Position numbers and translations under genes: made by a program. The notes under the pieces were generated by a model. That model saw only the letters and a list, made by a program, of their open reading frames with translations. It did not search any database and was not told the DNA's origin. A stretch of 64,000 nucleotides of DNA from Delphinapterus leucas (Eukaryota; Chordata; Mammalia; Artiodactyla; Monodontidae): contig NW_022098049.1 in assembly GCF_002288925.2 (NCBI RefSeq), forward strand, positions 7,021,991 through 7,085,990. The letters run 5' to 3'. Below, piece after piece: positions 54,753 through 64,000 of this stretch; position 1 is the stretch's first letter; each line of letters starts with the position of its first letter.

Positions 54753-55435
54753 TCTGTCCCCGCTCCCGACTAGGTACAGTGAAACGAATCAGCTCCAAAT
54801 GGAGGCACGTTCTCATATCCGCTGGTCAAGGCTTCCAGCCTGCGGGAGGGGAGAGGAAGGGGTCAGAACCTAAGGTGAAATATTAACAAATGTTTGTGTT
54901 GCCAGGTTAGAAAAGGGTCTTTCATGCCTGACTAGACAAGCGGAGTGGGTCCTCGGTGAGCGCTGGCTGCTTTCTCCCATCTTCAGATGCAGTGATCCAG
55001 CTATCTGGGATTACCTACACATAGCTGAAGACGGCTAGAATCGTTCTTTCAGCAAAAAGCCAAGAGCTTATGGTTTCACGAGGTGTATTGCATAAACAGA
55101 AAAACCTGCAGGACCAAACTGGGACACTCTAGGAGCTGGCACTCTATGATAGGGAGAGGGTGGGAGCCGGCAGTCCCTCAAGTCCAGAGACCGTTTGGTA
55201 TCAAATTGCTCTTATCAGTCACAGGCGGAGGTCGGCACAGAGTTAATGCTCTGCAATGGCTGTGTTCACCTCGAAAGACAGTGAAGCTTGCTGTGGTAGC
55301 ATTTGTCCTCTTGAAAACTTGAGCATAAGCCGACCCAGGAGGGTCTGTTCATAGCTGATAATGATACCAGAATAAAGAAATGTTTTGCTGAATAGCTTAG
55401 AGGGAGTGATTAATTACTTGGGCTAAAAAAATGAA
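54753..55435. other. Unassigned unique DNA
   Basis: The frame 55083-55322 has no domain. Nothing else recognised. Confidence 0.35.
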
Positions 55436-55439
55436 GAGA

Positions 55440-55590
55440 AATGGAAAAAATATACTACACTTGGAAACTGAACACCAGGGTTCAACACAGCTCTATTACT
55501 CATGAGTGTGCAAACTTGAGCCCAACAGTAGTCCTCTCTGAGCCATATTTGTCATCTATAAAATGGGTATAGTGATAACATGTAACTAGT
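55440..55590 (+). repeat. MIR SINE
   Basis: 'caacacagctctattactca', 'gagccatatttgtcatctat' and 'aaaatgggtatagtgataac' are MIR in sense. Confidence 0.75.
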
Positions 55591-55760
55591 CAAAATGTTG
55601 TCATACAAAACTGATAAAATAGTTCTCATTAGCCCCAGGTTGCACATGAAGAAACTGAGAGTCAAAGGGTTAAATGGATTACCCAGGGACACACCGCTAG
55701 GGAGTAGCAGAGCCCAGTTTCAACCTCAGGATATGTGGCTGCAACGGGTCAGTATCTTCT
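55591..55760 (-). repeat. MIR SINE (antisense)
   Basis: 'cacatgaagaaactgagagt', 'caaagggttaaatggattac' and 'ccagggacacaccgctaggg' are antisense MIR, tail to tail with the previous MIR. Confidence 0.8.
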
Positions 55761-55844
55761 ATGCCACCTACCCCTACTGTTGCCTGGGGTTGGATACTGA
55801 TTATCTGAATCCCATCCACGACTAGTCCCATCTTCCAGCACCCA

Positions 55845-55925
55845 CCATATTATAGCACATATACGTGCTTATGATACATATTTGTTGAATGAACCAACCC
55901 AAGTTCAATGAATGAGTGAGCTAAG
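55845..55925 (+). repeat. L2 LINE 3' tip
   Basis: 'acatatttgttgaatgaacc' and 'caatgaatgagtgagc' mark the L2 3' end. Confidence 0.6.
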
Positions 55926-56640
55926 AAACTGTCGATTCGTTTGCAAATACTGTTAAACGGTTACGTGCGTAACATGTGGGATATGACTGTTTCATGCCCG
56001 TAAAGTCAAAAACATTTCTCCTGATTTGATGTGGGTGTTTCAAATATTAATGTGTGTGTGTGTGTGCCTCTGTCATATATGTGCGTGTCCAAAAGAGAGG
56101 GAATGACATGAGAAAAGACAAAGACAAAAGCAATCACCATTATGTAGCAGCCCCCTTGGTATAAGATGGATAGCAAGTACCCGTCTTTGGAAACCCTGGA
56201 AGCTCCCTGGGTATTAGCCTCCCTCCATGCCTCAGCTGACAGCCCTTACTTTGAATTGCAGAGAGGATTGTCTCTGAGGAGCAATTCTAGCTCCTTTTTC
56301 CATCAGCATTTGGTACTCAGAAAAGGTCAGGTTTGAAACTGGGTCCATTCTCTGCATTGCCAAGGTTCTGGCTCAGTGGGAAACATCGAGGAGCTTTGTA
56401 ATCAAATAACCAGGGTCATCGTATAACCTTTCATTACACAAGAAAGACCACCAGTGCCTGCCTCCACCTTGCCACACTGGAGGAAGGGGGTCTGGGGAAT
56501 GCTGGATCTCTAAGGCTGGCTCTGAAATGCAGCTTGGCCTCCAAGACAACACCCAGCTGCTTTTCCCACGTGTTTTATGTTTTCTGCTCTTTCTTCTTGG
56601 CTCTGGTTTTGAGGCTGGCCTGGAAAGTTTAGTGAACTCC
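55926..56640. other. Unassigned DNA with a short (TG)n
   Basis: A TG run lies at about 56050-56066. No gene recognised. Confidence 0.4.
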
Positions 56641-56643
56641 TAG

Positions 56644-56815
56644 GTAGCACGGGCTCTAGGCGCGCGGGCTTCAGTAGTTGTGGCTCACGGGCTCTAGAGC
56701 CCTGGCTCAGTAGTTGTGGCACACAGGCTTAGTTGCTCTGCGGCATGTGGGATCTTCCCGGACCAGGGCTCAAACCCGTGTCCCCTGCATCGGCAGGCAG
56801 ATTCTCAACCACTGC
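56644..56815 (-). mobile_element. CHR-type SINE fragment (antisense), truncated at both ends
   Basis: The internal body ('cgggctctaggcgcgcgggc', 'cagtagttgtggctcacggg') and most of the head ('gatcttcccggaccagggct', 'tcaaccactgc') are present, but the terminal 'gccaccagggaagccc' and the A tail are both missing. It probably lost its ends to deletion. Confidence 0.9.
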
Positions 56816-56945
56816 AGGTCTGTTCTTACTCCACCGCTGACCACCTGTGTAATTTGGGCAAGTTCCTTGACCCCTGTGAACCTCCACTTTCTCATCTGTA
56901 AGATGGGAACAGTGATACTTAAAGGCTTAAATGAGTAGCACATGT
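56816..56945 (+). repeat. MIR SINE fragment
   Basis: 'ctgaccacctgtgtaatttg', 'ggcaagttccttgacccctg', 'ttctcatctgtaagatggga' are MIR in sense, directly abutting the truncated SINE. Confidence 0.85.
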
Positions 56946-57064
56946 GAAGCACAGAATGCAAATCGACTGGGAGGGTTCATTAAGCTGCAAAATCGTTAAC
57001 AAATAAAAGTATAGTTTTTGACTGTGTAAAAGGAGACAGTGAGTTTCACAGAAAACAGGTGGCC

Positions 57065-57260
57065 GTGAAATTATACTCCTCATTCAAGACCCAGATTGAG
57101 CATCTTCTTCTTGGGATACTTTCCCTGAGTCCCTTCAGGCAGAGCTGAGCAGGCCTGCCCCGAGCCCCTCCCAGCACTTCATTACCACACGGAGCAAACG
57201 CATCTGCAGCCATCTGTCTACAATCCTCCGACCAGATCATGACCCAAAGGCCAGGGTCAT
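57065..57260 (+). repeat. Probable L2 LINE fragment
   Basis: 'actcctcattcaagacccag', 'gggatactttccctgagtcc' and 'cttcattaccacacggag' follow sense L2 text. Confidence 0.55.
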
Positions 57261-57299
57261 GATGTCTCATGAATCCTTCTGTCTCCGCCACTTGGCCCA

Positions 57300-57514
57300 G
57301 ATCATTCAATTGAAAATGCTTATTGAAATCACCGACTTGACATTTTAATAATCAACATTAGATGACCGTTTAGTCACTGAACACTGCACTAAATCGTAGT
57401 GCAAGGAAAGAGTCTTATGCACCTTTTAAAAATGATAACATTGAGGCTCAGGCAGAGAAGGTGACTTTCCTAAGAACAGAGAGCTGGTGGAAGAGCCCAG
57501 ACTGGATCTGGTGC
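57300..57514 (-). repeat. MIR SINE (antisense), cut by an LTR
   Basis: 'aatgataacattgaggctca', 'ggcagagaaggtgactttcc', 'gctggtggaagagcccagac' run up to the LTR boundary at 57515. Confidence 0.75.
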
Positions 57515-57973
57515 TGTCGGGCTGCACCCCGCAGGCCTGCAAGCCTAGTAGTTGCCCGGCCACGAGACCAAAGAAAGGGCCCAGAGATAGTGACAGAAAC
57601 ATCAACAGTGTTTTGGACAGGAGGATCTTACAAGTCTGAAGCAAAAATCCTGGAGCGACACCCCACCACGTACAGCAGACGGCAGGCAGGACACGGCAGC
57701 AGCTTTCACTACTCGGGGGAGTAGGAAGCTACCATTTATGGGGGGTCCTGACGTCAGGTTGGCTCATCATTTACGAGGGAAACCAGCAGCTGGGGTAGGG
57801 GGCAAGCGCTGGGGTAGGGGGCAAGCGCTGGGGTAGGGGGCAAGCACTAGGCAGTTACTGATCAACCCCTATAATTAAGAGGATTGGATAGTCACGTGAG
57901 TGAAGCAGGGCCTGGTGGAGCAGGGATGCACAGAGAGCAAGAGAACAGCCACCTTGAATGGCCTGACCACACA
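57515..57973 (-). mobile_element. Solo LTR, relative of the one at 47452-47884
   Basis: Starts TGTCGGGCTGCACC and ends GGCCTGACCACACA in plus-strand reading; the reverse complement orientation (TGTGTGGTCAGGCC...GCCCGACA) looks more like an LTR. It is collinear with the copy at 47.5 kb over its whole length, but carries three copies of a 19-bp unit where the other has one. I see no clean target duplication (GGTGC before, GGGGT after). The frames 57426-57644 (-) and 57461-57724 (+) are inside it. Confidence 0.75.
57789..57845. repeat. 19-bp tandem triplication inside the LTR
   Basis: Three exact copies of GCTGGGGTAGGGGGCAAGC at 57789-57807, 57808-57826 and 57827-57845. G-rich runs make it a potential four-stranded DNA former. 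Confidence 0.98.
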
Positions 57974-58415
57974 GGGGTCTTCTGCCCCCAAACCAGTGTG
58001 GCTTCCACCAGCAAATATCTCCTCCCAGAGACAGTTCCCCAGTGACATTTGAATTTCAAATAAACAACAATAATTTTTTAGCATAAGTATGTCCCATGCA
58101 GTATTTAGGACATACATCTACTCACAACAGTATTTATTTATCTGGAATTTGAATCCAACTGGGTGTCCCGTATTTGTTTTATGAATTTGGCAGCCTCACT
58201 CCCCAGACTCCAACACGGATCTAACTCTTCAGTCCACGGTCACCTGGCTGATGCGGTACCTTTTATGAAAGCGCTGGGGACTGGGAAGGAAGAACAGTGT
58301 GAGCTGAAGTGGGAAGCTTTCGACCACAGGAGAGTTGCTCCAGGCACCTGAAGAAGAGGCATCCAGAAAGGCATGCTAAGCAGCAGTACAGACAGAGAGG
58401 AAGCACAGGGCTTTG
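57974..58415. other. Unassigned DNA
   Basis: No element recognised. Confidence 0.3.
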
Positions 58416-58419
58416 TCGT

Positions 58420-58580
58420 TAGAGCCAGAGTCCCATGGAGACATGCTCCCGCCCATCTAGAGACTCGTAAAGCTGCAATAATAATATAACCACCTCCTAG
58501 AGTCATCACGGTAATCAAGCGAGACAATGTATGTTTAGCGCTAAGGCCTGGCACTTAGCAAACTCCCCAAAGTAGCCTTC
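58420..58580 (+). repeat. MIR SINE 3' half
   Basis: 'gctgcaataataatataacc', 'acctcctagagtcatcacgg', 'agcgctaaggcctggcactt' and 'agcaaactcc' follow MIR in sense. Confidence 0.7.
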
Positions 58581-58604
58581 GTTATTATTCCTATTTTTAA
58601 GGGA

Positions 58605-58830
58605 GCTAGAAGTGGTATTTATTGAACATATTGCATACGTCCAGCTCTGACATGAGAATTATACACGTATATCATCTCATGCAAACCTCAACAATAAGCC
58701 AGGGTAGTTACTGGTATTCATCGCAATGTACCAAGTTCAAAAAGCTGACACCTGCCCAAGGCCCACAGATGCTAAGCGGTGGAGACAAGATTGGAAGCCA
58801 GGTCTGCTTATGCTTGAAGTCGCTCTTTCT
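58605..58830 (-). repeat. MIR SINE (antisense)
   Basis: 'ggtatttattgaacatattg', 'catgcaaacctcaacaataa', 'acctgcccaaggcccacaga' and 'gctaagcggtggagacaaga' are antisense MIR. Confidence 0.8.
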
Positions 58831-59212
58831 CCAATGCACCAAGCTGCTGGGAAGCAACCGTTGGGATCTTTGCCTACTGATCAGGGCTGACACCCACCAG
58901 GCTTCAAGCCATTCCTTTCTGGAACAGTCTTCTGAATGCTGCCCAAGTGAGAGTGCATGGGAGCAGAAAGTAGGGTCTCAGAGATAAAGCACAGGAGGGT
59001 TCAACCTGAAATGGGGTATCCAGACAGGGACCTGTTCCCCTTTCAAAGTCCCCTACGTGACCAGTGAAAGCAAGGCTGCACTTTCTGCTATGACATCTGA
59101 TCCATGCCCTAGGGCCCCCTCTTTGCTCCATCTCTCTCGGCCCAGAGCCAGGGGTGGGCTGTGGAAAGACATGAGGGTGGACGAGTCTGAATGGACCCCC
59201 CCCTCCGGTGGT
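58831..59212. other. Unassigned unique DNA
   Basis: Frames 58622-58987 (+) and 58904-59227 (-) have no domain. Confidence 0.35.
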
Positions 59213-59232
59213 CACACGCACACACACACACA
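59213..59232. repeat. (CA)n microsatellite
   Basis: About nine to ten CA units with one CG interruption. Confidence 0.95.
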
Positions 59233-59233
59233 G

Positions 59234-60170
59234 CCCCCCAGCCCCAATTCAGTTAAAGATTGCAGGAAGTGGTTTGTCCGTTTAGAAGTCCTCTCCAGCT
59301 CTGGGGCCCTTCTGAGAAATGAACTTGCAGTTCTCTAAAGATAGATTGCGCAAAACAGGAGGGGGCGGCCCCCAAGGACCCTCCAACAACAACTCTCCTG
59401 AGGACGTCCAGAGGCTCTTCAAGCGCGTCTCACTCCTCCCACCCCGCCCCCTCCAGCAGCTGCCGTCCCTGGATGGACCAAATCAACGCCCCGCTCTGTG
59501 GTGTGCACTCTTGTGCAAGGCTCGGGTTTCGTGTCCCCAGTGAACAAATTTTGTTCTGAAGAGCTGAAGGGGGGGGAGGGGAGGGACATAAAAAACAGGG
59601 GGAGGGGAGTTGAAGGGGGCAGGGGCGGGGTTTTCAGCTGTTCGTGTCATTTATTTTCCATGGGCTCTTAACTGTAATTTCAAACTGCATCTGGGTTTTC
59701 TGAAACTATGTGATTTGACGTGAGGTTCACAGAGCGTTTAGGCCTCTCTCCAGACTGTAGTTCTTTCATGCCTAGGAAGACAGGTGGCAGGATCTCGGAG
59801 AGAGGAGGGATGTGAAGAAGCGAGGCCGGCGGTCCAATGACAGAGGTGCAAGTAAAGTAGCCAATCGGCAGTTGGCTTGGGCATCGTGGAGGGTGAGGAC
59901 ACGGAAGTGAGTCCGCTCAAAAGCTGACATTTCCTCACAGTTAGGGCCGGTCTTTGGTGGAGCAAATCTACTTTTTACTTTGGACGATGAGTTTTTAAGC
60001 AACTGGTTTTGGAGAAAGGAGGTAACTCAACCAAAAGGAATAAAATAGGCTTGAGGCTTCCACAGCCATCAACTCATATCCCCAATTATCACTCTGACCA
60101 GAAGGACTCCTTCACTTAAGCAACCCTCAATGTCTCTTTCAGTTTGTTTGTGAATCTTCTCTCCTGAGTA
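59234..60170. other. Unique GC-richer segment with G-rich core
   Basis: Repeat-free. 59340-59540 is C-rich with several CpGs; a G-run block follows at 59569-59630, then AT-balanced sequence. No open frame with recognisable content. Could be a regulatory region. Confidence 0.35.
59569..59630 (+). promoter_or_regulatory. G-run tract with G-quadruplex potential and an Sp1/KLF-type box
   Basis: Runs of 8, 4, 3, 5, 4, 5, 4 and 4 Gs with mostly one-base spacers form two G4-type clusters (59569-59585 and 59598-59630), separated by 'acataaaaaaca'. The end 'ggggcgggg' (59622-59630) is a perfect GC box. No gene can be assigned. Confidence 0.5.
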
Positions 60171-60179
60171 GTGGGAATG

Positions 60180-60540
60180 CAGAATGCATTGCAAGACGCA
60201 ATGAACTTAAGGTCTAGTGAAGGAGGGAAAAAATGCAGACAAAGGGAAGACCGCAGTTCCATGTAATAGGTTGAGTAATTGCAAAGCATAGGTTGGCAGA
60301 GGAGGGAGTGAGCTCCTCTCAGGAGGGGCACGGAAGCCGGGGGTGGAGAGCATCAGGGAAGCCTTCCTGGAGGAGACGGCAGTGGAGCTAGGTTTTGAAT
60401 TCGCCAGGCAGACATGGTAGGCAAAGGCAACTCTGACAGGAACAAATAGCACAGGCAAAGGCATAGAGACATAAAACTGCCTGGAGCGATGGGTGAGGGT
60501 CTGTAATTGTTCAGGAGGAAAGGACATTGGGCACAGTGGG
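60180..60540 (-). repeat. L2 LINE 3' region (antisense)
   Basis: 'gaagccttcctggaggagac', 'ggttttgaattcgccaggca' and 'aggcaaaggcatagagacat' follow the antisense L2 3' region. Confidence 0.75.
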
Positions 60541-60640
60541 ACCTAGGCACCCTGAAGCATTTGGCCTTGGGACACAGGGGGCCAGGGTCTGCTCTGAGCT
60601 CCACCCAGTGCAGAGTGGGCTTTGAGCCAACCTGGAACCC

Positions 60641-61125
60641 TATAAAAGCAGGCACAGTGGGGCTGGAAATCCCACAGTCAGAACCCTCCAGCTAGACATG
60701 TCTTTATCATCACTTCACCTCCGTGGTCCCCGATTCACCACGACAGACTTGCCGTGAGAGATTTCCACCATGCCTATCCCTACGCCTGACCCCGCATTAC
60801 CACCTGGAGCCTTAGGACAAGCTGCGAATCCGAGCCGCCTCTTTCCCCTGAGGCGGTCTGTTCATCTCGCCAGGCACGAGCCCTATCGGTGGCAGCTTCT
60901 GTTTTCTCAGCCCCGCTGGTTTGCGCCGTCGGAGTCTCTGTCCCTCCACCCACTACTCTGTTCTCCCTCACACGTTTCCGCTGTTGCCCTGGCACCGTAT
61001 TTCCCTTTAGCCTTTCCACTGGACGCTCACTCTTCCTTCTCCGCCTCCTTAATTTAAACCCGACCCGTAAGTACCTTCGGGAGCTGCCTCCCCTGCTCCC
61101 CACTCAGAATCAGGAGGGTCGCCAG
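60641..61125 (+). promoter_or_regulatory. Candidate promoter: TATA box followed by a CpG-dense segment
   Basis: A textbook TATA box, TATAAAAG, lies at 60641-60648. From 60721 to 61125 I count 26 CpG dinucleotides in about 405 bp at moderately high GC, unlike the CpG-poor surroundings. An ATG in good context (CCACCATGC, 60765-60773) opens a 95-codon frame ending at 61057; a GTAAGTAC donor-like site follows at 61067. The protein resembles nothing I know, and an Arg-rich frame lies opposite (60780-61103). It may be an unannotated first exon, a lncRNA promoter, or a CpG-rich remnant of an unrecognised element. Confidence 0.35.
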
Positions 61126-61575
61126 GAACCCCTGTCTTCCCACCGTCCCATTCCCACACATTCCCACAACCTGGCAAAACCCCAAACCCGAGTCAAACTC
61201 ACAGTTGCTTTCTCGATTGAATTAAGTGGCTCCTTTGTTGGGGTGACCGATCACAGTCAGAGAAAATCGCCGAGCTGTGAAGCAACACCACAACTCCACC
61301 ACTGGACTTCAAAGGTGTTACCATCAACACCTGAAACTTTCCAAGAATCAAGGGCACTAGGCACTTCCTCCTCTTTGGCGAGTTCAGCAGCCTCTGCTGT
61401 GTACTTCTAAGACCTTTCTCTTCTACTTCCCTATCCAGCCCTCGCCAGCCTAGCATATAACCTGGCTTCCTAACCCAGCAATGAATTGAGGCCACTGGGT
61501 ACACGTGACAGAAGTCCCTGACCGCCCTTCCCCCAAATTTACTATTTGTATTCCTCTATCTTCTCCCACCTCCAG
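61126..61575. other. Unassigned C-rich unique DNA
   Basis: The 173-codon frame 60889-61410 is the longest in this part, Ser/Pro/Leu-rich with no domain. I do not call it a gene. Confidence 0.35.
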
Positions 61576-61579
61576 TATC

Positions 61580-62070
61580 AGACATATTCATTTCCTATTA
61601 CTGCTGTGAAAAGTATCACAAACGTAGTGGCTGAAAAACGACACAGATTTATTTTTATACAGTTTCAGAGATCAGAAGTCCAAAATGAGTCTTTACAGGG
61701 CTAAAATCAAGATATCAGTAGAGCTATTTTCCTCCAGAGAATCCAAGAAAGAGTCAATTCCTTGGCTCGTCTGGCTTCTGGTGGCACCAGCATTCATTGG
61801 TTTATGGCCACGTCACCAAATCACTGCTTACACGGACACAACTGCCTTCTCTTCTTCTATAGTCAAATCTCCCTTGGCCTCCTTAAAAGGATACTTGTGA
61901 TTACATGTAAGGCCCACCCAGAATATCCAGGATAATCTCCCTATTTTAAGATCCATTTAATTTAATCACATCTGCAAATTACCTCCTTTTGCCATAGGAG
62001 GTAACATCCACAGGTTCTGGGCACTGGGACTAGACACTTGTGGGCCATTACTCAGCCTAGCACAGAATAG
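61580..62070. repeat. Old dispersed mammalian repeat, family not named
   Basis: 'attcatttcctattactgct', 'aacgtagtggctgaaaaacg', 'cagatcagaagtcc'-type text, 'gtgattacatgtaaggccca' and 'aatttaatcacatctgcaaa' match a very common mammalian repeat. I recognise the consensus order but not its library name with confidence. Confidence 0.7.
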
Positions 62071-62690
62071 GAGGTGGGGACCCTCCTCTGCATGGCTGCC
62101 CCTCCGCCTGCACCCCTCATGGTTTCTGTTCCTCCCCTTCTTTCCGGCTCCCACCATTGGTCTTCCGGGTCCTCCATTCCCTATGGGCTCTCCCCATGAG
62201 CCTATAAAGAGAATAAAGTGCGTTCCATACTAAAATGTAAAGCACTCTGGATCTAACATTTCCCTCCAACTGCTACTCTGTTTCTACTCTACTTTTCTTC
62301 TAGAAAGCTCTAGAAATAGCATTCTTCACTTGTGGGCCCCACTTCTCACCTCCCATTCCCTTGCCAGGCTACTACAGTCTCCCTCTCCCCGCCTCCACTC
62401 CACTGGAACTGCTCCTCGGAAGGTCTCCAGCGGCCACAATATTGCCAAAACCATGAACACTTTTCAGTCCTATTCTAACTGGACTTTCTGCTGCATTGGA
62501 CTGTTGACTACGCACAGCTCTTCTGAAACTCTCTTTCCCTTGTGTGATACTGATACCGAGCAGGACCCTGGGGCTCCTGGGCACAAAAGCCTTTCTGTGT
62601 CCCCCATTTCTTGATTACAGGGAATAGGCTTCACTGAGCCTCCATGACCTTCCCTGAATTCCAACTAGCAGGTTCAAACCGTTGCTAATC
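62071..62690. other. Unassigned C-rich DNA
   Basis: No element recognised. Frames on both strands (62330-62614 +, 62372-62584 -) have no domain. Confidence 0.35.
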
Positions 62691-62697
62691 AGGGAAG

Positions 62698-63151
62698 GGA
62701 GGGGATGCAGAGACAAGGGAGGAACAGTCAAGAAACAATAGTGCAGCCTTGGGGCAGGGTCCTGGTTCCCCCTCAAGGATACACATAACACCACCTTTGA
62801 GCTGTTTTGCAGACACTGAAACCCTCACCAGGTGGGAGAAGTTAACTGTCAGCTGCCCACAAGCACGCAGACCCCAGACCGGGTGGAACCGGAAGGTTGA
62901 TGATGCCGACTCCCACTTACCTCCCCACCAACCAATCAGAAGAGTGTCCACGAGCTGATCACGCCCCTTTGAACCATTACTATAACACTCCTCACTACCC
63001 CCTCCAGGTTGGAACACACAGGTTTGAGGGCATTAGTCCACTGTGGCCCCCTTTGCCTGGCAAAGCAATAAACCTATTCTTTCTAATTCACCCAAAACTC
63101 TGTCTCCAAGGTTTAATTCAGTGTCGCGGAACAAAGCTGGATTCGGCTTCA
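62698..63151 (+). mobile_element. Solo LTR of an endogenous retrovirus (ERV1-like)
   Basis: U3 text 'gatgcagagacaagggagga' and 'caaccaatcagaag' (CCAAT-type box) precede a TATA-like TATAACA at 62981 and a polyadenylation signal AATAAA at 63067-63072; U5 ends near 'ggattcggcttca' at 63151. The left boundary is approximate. No internal retroviral sequence follows. Confidence 0.7.
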
Positions 63152-63713
63152 ATACTCCCCATTTGCTACTAGCCATTTCTTTCCATTATTATTTATGGCC
63201 TTCTCCTCTTTCCACTCTTTGAATACTTGAATTAAGTCCTCAGCATACTTTTCTTCTATCCATAGGCACTCTGCTTGGGTCATAGAGTCTGCTCTCGTCA
63301 TTTTAACAACCATCTCTATGCAGATGTCTTCTAAGTCTGCATCTCTAGCAGCAACATCTCGCCTATGTTCTATAGTCTGTCCTCCACTTGACACCTCCAG
63401 TTTGATATACCACAGGCTTCTCAAGATCATTACATTTGTCCATCCTCCTATGTTTCTAATCTCAGACAAAGTCATCATCACCTACTTTCACTCAATTACC
63501 AAATCTTAATTATTTCACTACTCTATGTGTTTGTTTTCCTTTAATCTACTGACCTACTGACCTAGTTCAGGACATCCTACCAAAGCCCCATAGCTGGACG
63601 TACACCACCCCTTCTCACCTCTGCTCACCACAGATCCATCCTCTGTGACTCACCACAGTCTTCAGAGGCATTGGCCTATTTTATTTCTCTACTTAAAACA
63701 CTTCAGAGCCAGT
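63152..63713. other. Unassigned DNA
   Basis: The minus frame 63149-63481 (110 codons) has an even, charged composition but no domain I recognise. No repeat identified. Confidence 0.3.
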
Positions 63714-64000
63714 TGAAGATGACGACGAAAGAAGATTCTGGGCTCACCTCCTTCCAGGAACACACCAAATCTGCAGCTACATATGAAACAACTTCCTCTG
63801 AAAAAAAGCCTAAAAACTGTCTGAGCAACTACTATGCATCAGGCAAACAAAAGAAGCAGCTAAGAGAGGCTGGGACACAGAGCTGCCGGAAACCCATCCC
63901 CAGCATTGCGGCCCACAATTGGGAGGATAACTCGAAACCTGGAGCTTCTCCCTGAAGAGTGAAGGTTTTGAACCCCACATTGGGCACCCCAACTTTTTAG
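63714..64000 (+). mobile_element. L1 LINE 5' UTR, continues beyond the window
   Basis: 'ttgaagatgacgacgaaaga', 'gggctcacctccttccagga', 'acatatgaaacaacttcctc' and 'aattgggaggataactcg' follow the start of the 5' region of mammalian L1M-type elements in sense. As this is the 5' terminus, the downstream copy could be long. The frame 63671-63955 is UTR, not ORF1. Confidence 0.7.

Noticed and set aside
47452..57973. The two related LTRs as ends of one provirus
   Set aside because: The DNA between them is L1, L2, MIR and unique host sequence with no retroviral genes.
60889..61410. 173-codon Ser/Pro-rich frame
   Set aside because: No domain, no known relative and no splice structure that fits. Kept only as part of the CpG/TATA observation.

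Overview
The window is nuclear DNA from a mammal, most likely a cetacean. The main evidence is a set of tRNA-derived SINEs of the CHR type (heads reading GGCTTCCCTGGTGGCGCAG), in a short young form with an A tail and an older, longer form. Around them are cetartiodactyl-type L1 3' ends and the older mammalian MIR, L2, hAT and LTR relics. I saw no ruminant BovB or Bov-A elements. There is no bacterial or viral gene organisation.

I found no protein-coding gene I could defend. Every open frame is short. Many of the longer ones are SINEs, L1 relics, LTR pieces or simple repeats read through, and those in unique DNA show no recognisable domain or exon structure. The window looks intergenic or deeply intronic.

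Layout. 0-16 kb: unique DNA with MIR, L2 and hAT relics, two CHR SINEs, and an hAT element (11.7-12.0 kb) that has grown an internal minisatellite. 16-36 kb: L1 3' ends, including a twin-primed L1 with an inverted 5' part (22.97-23.92 kb), two SINEs stacked at one target site (17.6-18.2 kb), an ERV solo LTR (26.6-27.1 kb), and a young L1 broken by a 100-N assembly gap. 37-46.7 kb: AT-rich decayed L1 elements with nested SINEs. 46.9-48.2 kb: one LTR nested inside another; the inner one has a relative at 57.5 kb. 48-61 kb: mostly unique DNA with MIR/L2 relics, a Z-DNA-type tract, a G-quadruplex-type tract, and a CpG-dense TATA-bearing segment at 60.6-61.1 kb that is the best candidate for a promoter. 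61.5-64 kb: an old dispersed repeat, an ERV solo LTR, and the start of an L1 5' end that runs off the window.

The biology visible here is layered transposition, read from target-site duplications and nesting order, plus a few unique islands that may be regulatory. Family names come from memory of consensus sequences, not from a search. Boundaries of MIR, L2 and old L1 pieces are accurate to tens of bases.
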